From positions 65,689,628 through 65,753,627 of the forward strand of contig CM077164.1 of assembly GCA_039583875.1 (NCBI GenBank): 64,000 nucleotides of DNA. The letters run 5' to 3'. Below the pieces are notes generated by a model, which was given only the letters and a program-made list of their open reading frames with translations, ran no database searches and was not told where the DNA came from. This stretch comes from Platanthera guangdongensis. Taxonomy: Eukaryota > Streptophyta > Magnoliopsida > Asparagales > Orchidaceae. The position numbers and the translations under genes were made by a program. Below, piece after piece: positions 36,465 through 45,868 of the stretch (position 1 is its first letter; every line of letters starts with the position of its first letter).

Positions 36465-38515
36465 TGATGAATTGTAAATATACCTAATTTTATGTACATT
36501 AAATAATTTATTTTTAGTTTATTTTTGTTATTTTTGTTTATTTTTTTGATAAATTGTTTCTTTTTTGTAAATTTTATTCTAACTTGATTTTATTTTTGTT
36601 TCCTGAATTTTTCAGGAAATTGTCAAATTTTTCATGGGGCACGCCCGTGTTCTTTGGGTCACGCCCGTGACCAGGGCGTGACACGTCAAATTTTAGTGAA
36701 ATCATTGTTTTTGAAGAAAAATCAACTGTCACGCCCGTGACCCCAGCCCATATCACTCCCTCTCGACGATTTTCCTCTCGACGATCGTCGACACATTGGA
36801 CACGCTCGTGTCACTCGCTCTCGACAATCGTCGACACATTGGTCACGCACGTGTCACTCCCGCTCGGCAAAATTGCTCTCGACGATTTTTGACTCAACCC
36901 GGCACGCCTAGCATCACGCCCGTGACCTAGGGCGCGACTCCTCCACCTGGCCGACAGACCCGCGTGGTGACTTTCAATACAACCCATGCCCAGATCCACC
37001 TTCCCAACAAGCCCACCGTCACGCCCGTGACCTGGGGCGTGACCGCTGCGTGACCACCACGTGTCCAGGACGAAGTCAACTTTGATGTCAAATCTTGTCG
37101 GCTGCCATTTGTACAGTGCCGACACGCCCCCTGACAAGCTCGAGTCAGAGGGCATGTTACATGAAATTTTTACCTATTTAGACCAGCTTGCTGGATGTAT
37201 TCCTGTTCCACTTTTTGGTTCCATTTTATATAGGGGATATGCTGCGTAGATGAGTTCCAATGCTTTGTAAGGGATATTTTATCCCCCTCTCCTTAGTTTT
37301 TGTTTTCGTTCGTTTGTAACTCGTTCATTTTTACTTAATAAAATGTGTTTTCATCTCTTTATTTGGCTTTGGAATGAATCTAAACAACCTACTCTTATGC
37401 AATCTTATTTTTTTCTTGTTTGTTTTAACTTAGTTTTTGTTCTTTTAAAATGTGTGTGTGTGTGTGTGTGTGTGTGTATGAGATTAATTTTCATGTTTTT
37501 ATGTTTAGTTATTTTTACTAAGTTTTGTTTATACTTAGTATTTTTATAGCTTTTTCAGTCATTCCTATAAACCCGTAAAAATGTTTTAAAGTGTTTTTCA
37601 TTTTCCTTCAAACTAGATTTTCGTTTTTAGGTTGTAAAACTTTTTCGTTCCTTTTCCTTTATTTGCGCTTTTTTAGCATTTTTACGGAGTTATAAGAATG
37701 ATAATATAGTTGTTTTAATTTTTCAAGCATTTTCATTTTAAACTTTTATCCGTTTAATTTTTCTGTCCTATTTTTATTCATTTCTACCGCATTCTAGCGG
37801 TATAAATGTATTTATTTTTATTTTTCGAACACTTAGCTTTTGCGTTTATTTACAAACGGTTTTGCTCCGTTAATTTTTATTTTCACTTTTTATGCATTTT
37901 TACAGCATTCTAGTGGTAGAAATGTAGTTATTTTAATTTTTCAGCCACTTAGTTTTCTTATTTTATGTACGTGTGCGCATTTATTTCCTCCTACTCATTA
38001 AGAGTTAAATGACGCATTATTTTTATTTCATTCAGTAGAGTGTGTGTGTGTGCGTATTTTACATTTTGTCGAGTGTGTGTGTGAGTTTTACTTGCTGTAG
38101 AGTGTGTGCGTATGTTGCATTTATTTACTACTACTCGTTTGTGTAAGACTCGCTTTATTTTCCCACCTACTAATTTGAGTGGGACTTGCAATTTACTGCT
38201 TTCCTTTCCCGCTTTTCTTTTCCAGCTTTCTTTACTGCTTTACATTTACTGATTTCTCTTTATTGCTTTCACCGCTTGCCGTCCCCAATCCGATAAGTGG
38301 CTAACCGTTCTTAGCCCTCAGTATCGAAGAGCATTGGGACAAACAAAATAGCTTAAAATAATTAAAGGTCCTTATTTTCTAAATAATTAAAATTACTTAA
38401 GGTTTGCCAAGGGTTTACGAACCGTAGGACCATGTAATCGATGTGTGGGCCCTATTTCCGTAGTCCATACACTAGCTAGCTGAGAGGCCATGCGATGGAC
38501 CGATCACCCCCATCA
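36465..38515 (+). repeat. Athila-like LTR 4 (variant b)
   Basis: 2,051 bp, close to LTR 2. Contains TCGACGATCGTCGA at 36778-36791, an expanded GT microsatellite (37450-37478) and decayed hairpins (37782 on; second copy CATTTTTACAGC). Confidence 0.88.
37450..37478. repeat. GT microsatellite inside LTR 4
   Basis: Run of about 14 TG units. The same site has shorter runs in LTRs 1, 2, 3 and 5 (near 26472, 30129, 33799, 51795), so it is a length-variable marker among units. Confidence 0.9.
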
Positions 38516-40148
38516 AGTTTTTGGCGTCGTTGCCGGGGAATTTTCGAGTCGTTATTTTGAACTCTGGAGACCTATTAATTTTACATATTTTTATATATAT
38601 AACAAAAATTAAAAACTGGCTACTAAAAATACTAATACTAATAATAATAATAATAATAACTACCTTAAAATAAACCAAAAACTTAAAAAAAACTTACGAA
38701 AAAAAATAGTTTATATATATACTTATAATTTCATATATATTTATCTTAAAAAAAACAAATAAAAATGAAATAGCGCTGTTTCACAAAAAAAATTAAAAAA
38801 CCCTATAAAACAAAAAACTTGAAAAAAAAACTACAAAATAAAAAAAACAACAAAAATCTTGAAAATGAAAAAACATTAAAAAAAATTCATTATTTTTATG
38901 AAAAATAAACTACAAAAAACCCCTAAAAATCCAAAAACCTCAAAAAGATAAAAATCAAAAATCCTAAAAAGAGAATAAATAGAAAAATAAAAAAAAGATG
39001 ATAATCAAAAATACAAAAAAAATGATAAAAACCATAAAATTCCAAAAAATGTTTTGTTAATTTTGTAATAAATAAATCGAATATACCATATCTTAACCGT
39101 TTTTTGCTTTCCAAAAATCTAGTTTCGAGTTAATTTATAAGCGAATTTTACTTATTCTTTGTTTACTATTCATTTAATAATTAAAGTTTGATAGATTTAA
39201 GTGTTTGGGGTTAAGATTTAAAAAAAATTTTATGTCTTTTTCTTATAATAGAGAACTTGTTTTCCACCACCACTTCTACTTTTTATATAGAAGCTCGTCT
39301 TTTTTGTTAGAAAATAACAACCATGGATTTCAATTATTTCTACTTCATTCTTTTAGAAACATCAGAACGTTCATTTTAAAAAGATTGCTCTCAAAACTTT
39401 TTTATTAAAATCTAGTTTTCTTTTTGAAAAAATAAACCCGCCACCTTTTTTTTCATGTCTTACCTGGCATGATTACCCGTATTTTATCCCTTAAAAGATC
39501 CTATGTCAATGGGAATAAGATTTCGTTCCGTAAACATAGACACCCAATATTTAAAAAGATTATATGTTACGGAGTAAGAGGATAAAATTCATTACTCACA
39601 CATATATACATTGGGTTAATTTAATTATTATGAAGTTGAAAAAGAAAAGAAAATAAAAATGATATTAGGAAAATAAGATTTCGTTTTCCTAATAATCCAA
39701 AAGAAAAAAAAATATATGCTGAGGTTCGAGAAAAAATTATCTCACCTCTAAATCCAAGCCCTTTTCATAAACCACCAAACCACTTTTCCTATTTCAATGA
39801 TTCTAGAATTAATTTAAATTGTTTTTGAGAGCATAATTTTTAAATTGCATTATTTCTTTTAACTTCTTTCAAGCTAAAGTTTTTTATATAATTTCAATCC
39901 ATCTTTGTTAAACTAACAAAAATAGATTTTTGCATTCTACTTGTTTTATCTAGAATTCTTTTTTAAACTCTTCCTTTATTTATAACATTTTCATAATTTA
40001 GGATTTAATTCTTTAACCCCGGATGTTTATTTTGATCTTACTTTCAAATAATTCAAACGGTAGTTAAAACATAGGATTTCTTTAATTCCTTATAAGTTCA
40101 TCTCCAACTTTTACTCTGGAATAACAAAAGCTTAAGTATGCGGGTATT
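38516..40148 (+). repeat. Athila-like internal region 5 (non-coding)
   Basis: Primer site TGGCGTCGTTGCCGGGG (38522), A-rich body close to region 3 in its first part, ending AAGTATGCGGG. No gene seen. Confidence 0.85.
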
Positions 40149-40444
40149 TGATGAATTATAAATATACCTAATTTTATGTACATTAAATAAGTTGTTTTAG
40201 TTTATTTTTGTTACTTTTATTTATTTTTCTTTAATAAATTGTTTCTTTTTTATAAATTTTATTCTAACTTAATTTTATTTTTGTTTCCTGAATTTTTCAG
40301 GAAATAGTCAAATTTTGCATGGGTCACGCCCATGTTCTTTGGGTCACGCCCGTGAGAAGGGCGTGATGCGTCAAATTCCAGTGAAATCAGCGCTTTTGAA
40401 GAAAAATCAACTGTCACGCCCGTGACCCCAGCCCGTGTCACTCA

Positions 40445-40449
40445 CTCTT
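40445..40449. repeat. Target-site duplication of C, left copy
   Basis: CTCTT, identical to 51104-51108 on the other side of element C. Confidence 0.85.
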
Positions 40450-40615
40450 TGTTGGGTACATTGGTATTAAATGTACCTGATTTGAAGAAGCCTCACCCTA
40501 CTCAATGATATACATCAAAATGTATTTGATGTATTTTGAATTTAGTTGTGCAGGTCAAGTATTCACAGGGAAAGCTGAAAAGTTTCTAAGTCCATGTGAC
40601 GACACCCAGAAGGAA

Positions 40616-41530
40616 AGTGTCGACACTTAAGAAGTTTTGTGTCGACACCCAGTGAAGCAGTGTCCACACTTGTAGTAATTGTGTTGACACCAGGGATGCA
40701 GAGTCAACACCAGACAGAAAGTGTCGACACATACAGGATGTGTCGACACTCATTGAAGAAATGTCTAGTGAAGAAGTGTCGACACTTAAAAGCAGTGTCG
40801 ACACCCAGAGGAACATCGTCGACATCAGAAAGTGTCGACACTTGGAGGCTGTGTCGACACTCAGCAAATTTCAACAGAGTCTGAGTATATGTGTCGACAT
40901 AATAAAGTATGTGTCGACACATAGCAGAAGACTCAGCACTTGAAGTAAGTGTCGACATAACAAAGAATGTGTCGACACACAGCAGAAGACTCAGCACTTG
41001 AAGTAAGTGTCGACATAACAAAGAATGTGTCGACATACAGCAGAAGACTCAATACATGAAGAAAGTGTCGACACTAGGAGGCTGTGTCGACACTCTTCAA
41101 AGTTTAACAAAAATTCTAAGTACAAGTGTCGACACAAAGGAGATGTGTCGACACTCAGCCAAAGTCTCAACAAAAGAAGAATGTGTCGACACAAGGAGCA
41201 GTGTCGACACTCAGCAAGTATCAACACAGAAGACAAGTGTCGACACCAAGAAGATGTGTCGACACTGAACAAGTTCAACACAAGAAGATGTGTCGACACA
41301 AAGGAGTTGTGTCAACACTTACAAGAATTCAACTAAGTATTGAAGAACAAGGAGTTATGTCGACACACAATTTCTGTGTCGACACATATTGAAGAAGCTG
41401 TGTCGAGAAGTGAATTCTACAACACAAGGAGTTGTGTCGACACCTTGAAGGCTAGTGTCGACACTTAGTCTACTTGTGTCGACACTTGGTCTATAAGTGT
41501 CGACACTTAAAGACAGACAGTCTCGACACT
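40616..41530. repeat. GTGTCGACAC array in 5' LTR of C
   Basis: I count 29 intact TGTCGACA words in about 910 bp, plus variants such as TGTCAACA, TGTTGACA, TGTCCACA and TGTCGAGA. Most sit in the 10-bp palindrome GTGTCGACAC. Spacers contain recurring AGCAGAAGACTCA-type sequence, pointing to growth by local duplication. Confidence 0.95.
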
Positions 41531-41663
41531 TTCAGACAGTTACAAATATTTCAAGAAGTGACTGGATGACATGACAGCTGCCATTCCAGCCGGTCTACTG
41601 CAACTGTCAGAGATGTCAGAAAGCTGTTAGGAACCGGATCAGCCGGTCACCATGAAAAAGGCC

Positions 41664-41670
41664 TATAAAT
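41664..41670 (+). promoter_or_regulatory. TATA box of LTR C
   Basis: TATAAAT downstream of the array, inside GCCTATAAATAGGC, an inverted repeat. The 3' LTR has the same at about 50214. Confidence 0.75.
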
Positions 41671-41996
41671 AGGCTTATTCTGTCAACATAAAAAGGGGTC
41701 TAAGAGATTAACAACAAGAGATCAACAATCAAAGAAGAAGATCTAGCTATTCATTGAAGAATCAAGTGAAGATCTAAGAAGTTGGAGAGAGAGAGCTCCT
41801 TCCAAGAAGACAGCTGTTGGAACCAGGCTGTGAACAAGGGTTCAGACCTAGTTCTGAATCTTAAGTTGCAGTGATTGAAGATCATCTGCAAAGAATCAAT
41901 CCTATTGTGTTCTACATTCAAGAAGCTTTGAAGAAAGCCAAGTGATGTTGATCTCAACAGAGTTCATTCAAGAACTCATCAACAACATGTCAACTC

Positions 41997-42300
41997 AACT
42001 CTCTTTTTCTGAGTTGTAGGTATATACTTTGTATTCTGTATTACTTATAGGATCCTTAGGGATCTGAGTTGTCAGCTTGCAATTATAAAGGCTGAGTGGT
42101 AGGGCCTGTGTGCCTGAGTGTAGGAGATTTGTTTCTCTGAGTGTAGGCCTGTTGTGGCTGAGTGTAGGCCTTGTGGCTGAGTGTAGGCCTTGTAGCTGAG
42201 TGTAGGTCTTTGGAGAAGACTGAGTTGTAGGGCCTTGGGCCTGAGCTGTAGGAACCATTTAGGGTTCTGAGTGTAAGATCTGAGGATCTGAGATAGTGGA
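41997..42300 (+). other. Hairpin string in R-U5 of LTR C
   Basis: About ten small stems are separated by (C)TGAG(T)GTAGG linkers. Clear examples: AACTC/GAGTT (41997, 42011), GATCC/GGATC (42051, 42060), GAGA/TCTC (42124, 42134), GCC/GGC (42147, 42156), GTCTT/AAGAC (42206, 42216), GAACC/GGTTC (42252, 42263), AGATC/GATCT (42276, 42285). Followed by ATCTAGT/ACTAGAT. Stem sequence varies, pairing is kept. Lies in the transcribed leader before the primer site. Confidence 0.82.
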
Positions 42301-42500
42301 GGAGTTTGACCGAATCTAGTACACTACTAGATAGGCGAAGGGGGAAAGTGGATGTACCCAAACCTTGGGGAACCACTATAAATCTGTGTGTTCACTGTGT
42401 GCATGTTTTATTCTGTGATTGTTGATTGATTTATGTGAAGAAGTAATTATAACTCTGTGATATAATCTGTAATCTGTCTAAAAAGTTTAAAAAGATTTAG

Positions 42501-42534
42501 TCACCTATTCACCCCCCCCCCCCCCTCTAGGTGA
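42501..42534 (+). other. Poly-C loop hairpin at the end of U5
   Basis: Stem TCACCT/AGGTGA (42501-42506, 42529-42534) with 14 consecutive C in the loop. The same stem occurs in A, B and D with C-runs of different length. Confidence 0.75.
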
Positions 42535-42555
42535 GTAGGTACAATTTCTTTCAAG

Positions 42556-42568
42556 TGGTATCAGAGCC
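42556..42568 (+). other. Primer binding site of element C
   Basis: TGGTATCAGAGCC, initiator tRNA-Met type, two bases after the LTR. Confidence 0.93.
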
Positions 42569-42657
42569 AGGTTACTCAAAAAGGACTTAACTGTCTGAGT
42601 AGATCCTGTTGGCAGATTCAGTATAAGTAAAGTGCAGAATCAAGAAAATCAAGAAAC

Positions 42658-43005
42658 ATGGGTTCAACAGAGAATCATAAGGAACTTGGATCCATGAAGT
42701 TGCCCATTTGCAGAAAAGAGATTTTTGGCATCTTGAAAGAAAGGGTGAGACTGTTTATGGAAGCTTCAGACCCTAGAATATATATCACAGTTAAAGAAGG
42801 GTCATATGTGCCTATGAAGGTTTCAGTCCTGGATGCAAATCAGAGAACACCTAAGGACTTCTCTGAAATGACAAAAGATGAGATAATTCTAGCCACAATG
42901 GACAAGAGGGCTCAGAATATCATTGTGAGTGCCATAGATGATGCTACCTTTCAGAACTTGATACACTGTAAGACATCTAAAGAGATGCGGGATACCTTGA
43001 TAGAA
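42658..43005 (+). pseudogene. gag: gag 5' fragment of element C
   Basis: ATG at 42658 and 116 codons of the capsid-like N-terminus (LKERVRLFMEA, LIHC). The reading then passes straight into integrase sequence near 43005-43010. Compared with B, everything from mid-gag to mid-integrase is absent, about 2.5 kb. Both zinc knuckles and the protease are gone. Confidence 0.9.
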
Positions 43006-45361
43006 TAAGAAGTGACCATGGTACTGAATTTCAGTCTGATAGTATGGCAAAACTATGTGAAGAATTTGAGATATTTCAGGAATTTTCTTCACCAAGAACA
43101 CCTCAGCAAAATGACATTACTGAGAGGAAAAATAGAACCTTGATTGAGGCTGGTAGAACTCTATTAAGTGATACATCTCTCCCAGAATATTTCTGGGCTG
43201 AGGTAGTTAATACTGCATGCCATGTAATTAATAGGGCTACCATTACTAAGAGCCACAATAAGACCCCCTATGAGATTGTGAAAGGCAGAAAACCAAATCT
43301 ATCCTATTTCAGGATCTTTGGTTGTAAGTGCTTTATACTTAACAATGGAAAGTCTTACTTGACCAAGTTTGCTGCCAAGTCCCAAGAGGGGATCTTTGTT
43401 GGGTACAACAACAACAGTAAGGCTTATAGGGTGTACAACTTTACTACACAAGTTGTAGAGGAGTCAGTACATGTAGTATTTGATGAAGCTAGACTTATTA
43501 ACCATGAGTTGTCTAGAAGTATTTGCAGCTCCACAGGTGTGACTAAGAAGATGGACAAGCTCACTATTGAAGAAGGATCTACTACAAGTCAGCAAGTAGA
43601 AGATAGTGGCTGTTGTCCAGGGGGAGTACTACATGTACCTAATGCAGAAGAAGTCCAAGGAGTGCAGCAAGTTGAAGAAACTGAAGAAGTTCAACCTGAA
43701 GCCAGGATGCCTCCAGCTAATAGGCATCTAAGAGATCATCCAGCAGATCAAATTATTGGTGATATAAGACAAGGGGTACAAACAAGGAGCAGAAATCTGA
43801 GTGCAGCACTCTACTCCAGTTTTCTATCCCAAGTAGAGCCAAAGAAGTTTGAAGAAGCTATCCTAGACCCTCATTGGATTGAGGCAATGCAAGAGGAGCT
43901 GAATCAGTTCAAGAGATGCAAAGTCTGGGAGCTTGTTCCTAAACCAAAAGACCACAACATAATTGGAACCAAGTGGATCTTTAGGAACAAGATGGATGAA
44001 CATGGAGTGATTATTAAGAACAAAGCAACACTGGTTGCTAAGGGATATAGGCAGGAAGAAGGTATTGACTTTGAACAAACCTTTGCTCCAGTAGCCAGAC
44101 TGGAAGCCATAAGAATGTTCCTGGCCTATGCAAGCTATCAAGGATTTAAAGTATACCAAATGGATGTTAAGTCAGCCTTTCTGAATGGTAATCTAAAGGA
44201 AGAGCTTTATGTGGAACAGCCATTAGGTTTTGTTGATTCAACTCAACCTAATTATGTCTATAGACTTAGGAAGGCTTTGTATGGGTTAAAACAAGCCCCT
44301 AGGGCTTGGTATGAAACCCTGTCTAGTTTCCTCATTGAGAATAAATTCACAAGGGGGAAAATAGATAAGACTATATTCCTTAGGTAATCCAGAGGCAAGA
44401 TCATACTAGTCCAAATATATATAGATGACATAATATTTGGGTCTACTGAAAGTAGTCTTTGCAAAAAGTTTGCAAAACTTATGCAAGGACAATTTGAGAT
44501 GAGCAGTATGGGGGAACTTAAGTTCTTCTTGGGTCTCCAAGTTAGACAGACTGAGAATGGTTTATCCATATGCCAGTCTAAGTTCACCCTAGAACTGATA
44601 AGGAAGTATGGTATGGATTCATCCAGTACCATGAAGACTCCTATGGGGTCAAGTATGTCTCTTAGCAAAGATGATGCAGGGAAACCTGTAGATGAGACTT
44701 TGTATAGAGGGATAGTTGGCTCCCCACTCTATTTGACTGCAAATAGACCAAATATCATGTATGCTACATGTGTCTGTGCTAGGTACCAAGCATACCCTAA
44801 AGAGTCTCATTTGACAGCAGTCAAAAGGATACTGAGATATCTAAAGGGCACACCTTATCTAGGCCTTTGGTACCCTAGGAATGGAGACTTTGAACTGAGA
44901 GGTTATTCAGATGCAGATTTTGCAGGCTACAAAGAAGATAGGAAGAGTACAACTGGTACCTGTCAATTCCTAGGTGGAAGACTGATTTCATGTAGTAGCA
45001 AGAAGCAAACAAGTGTGGCTATCTCCACAGCAGAATCAGAATATGTGGCTGCAGGAAGTTGTTGTGCTCAACTTCTATGGATACAACATCAGCTAGAAGA
45101 CTATGGTATTCAAGTAAGTAGAACACCACTATTTTGTGATTCTACTAGTGCTATATTTATTGCAAACAATCCTGTTTCCCATAGTAGAACTAAACACATT
45201 GAAATAAAATATCATTTTCTAAGGGAACATGTAGAAAAAAAAGATATTTCACTGGAGTATGTTAATACAGATAATCAACTAGCTGACATGTATACTAAGC
45301 TTTTAGAAGAAACTAAATTCAAAGGTTTAAAATTGAATTAGGTATGATAAACTTAGAATAA
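43006..45361 (+). pseudogene. pol: pol fragment of element C (integrase C-half, RT, RNase H)
   Basis: Starts inside the integrase core at RSDHGTEF and keeps the catalytic Glu (NDITE for NGIAE, where the adjacent Gly is changed). Reverse transcriptase has [10 protein letters not shown] and [10 protein letters not shown], but the catalytic box is YIDD (44418-44429) where A, B and E have YVDD. RNase H has DADFAG and SRTKHIE. A TAA at 44385-44387 interrupts the frame, and a one-base deletion near 45321 changes the last residues; the family stop would be at 45359-45361. Non-functional. Confidence 0.92.
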
Positions 45362-45389
45362 GTTTACAGAATTGGCTAAGTAAAATAGT

Positions 45390-45716
45390 GTCAACACACA
45401 GAGTTGTCTGTGTCGAGACAGAGAATTGGTGTCGACACTTCAGAGAAAAGGTGTCGACACATCTAGGTAATTGGTGTCGACACTTCAGAGAATTAGTGTC
45501 AACACATGATAAGTAGGTGTCGACACATCCAAGGTGGTGTCGACACTTAGGCTTTGCTCAGATTTAGTGAAGTAAAATCTCGACTAAGTGTCGAGCTAAG
45601 TGGTGTCGACACATAAACAAGTGTCGACACATATATTCTGTCGACTATACTTGTGTCGACACATTATTGTCGAGACATTATAAGTCTGTGTCGACACCTT
45701 CCATCAGTGTCGACAC
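45390..45716. repeat. Internal GTGTCGACAC array of element C
   Basis: Ten intact TGTCGACA words and several variants in about 330 bp between the pol stop and the TATA box. Confidence 0.94.
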
Positions 45717-45762
45717 AATTTAAGTTTGTTGACGCGCCCTTTCATCTTCAATCCTAGAAAGG

Positions 45763-45770
45763 TATAAATA
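45763..45770 (+). promoter_or_regulatory. Putative internal TATA box (C)
   Basis: TATAAATA inside GGTATAAATAGG, 106 bp before the third-ORF ATG at 45869, right after the internal array. Confidence 0.65.
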
Positions 45771-45868
45771 GGATTTCAACATTGTCTGTCGACACGCTCA
45801 CCAAAGTTTCGAGACCAAACTTGTGTGTCGACACCTCTCTTCTCACAATTCAAATTCTTCAAACCCAA

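Larger units (their letters stand above)
23007..40449 (+). mobile_element. Tandem array of non-autonomous Athila/Tat-like LTRs and internal regions
   Basis: Six LTRs (first and last truncated or interrupted) alternate with five internal regions at about 3.66 kb per unit. Each LTR runs from TGATGAATTGTAAATA to GATCACCCCCATCA, about 2.01-2.06 kb. Each internal region, about 1.63 kb, starts with a TGGCGCCGTTGCCGGGG-type primer site and ends with AAGTATGGGGG, and has no coding capacity. LTR lengths alternate 2014, 2055, 2012, 2051, and sequence variants alternate the same way, giving a 7.32 kb higher-order period (25502 to 32830; 29141 to 36465). The last LTR continues at 51109 after element C. 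Lineage is assigned from the primer-site motif. Confidence 0.88.
40450..42553 (+). repeat. 5' LTR of element C
   Basis: TGTTGGGTACAT to ATTTCTTTCA, 2,104 bp. Contains the word array (40616-41530), TATAAAT (41664-41670), the R-U5 hairpin string (41997-42300) and a TCACCT/AGGTGA hairpin with 14 C in its loop (42501-42534). Confidence 0.95.
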
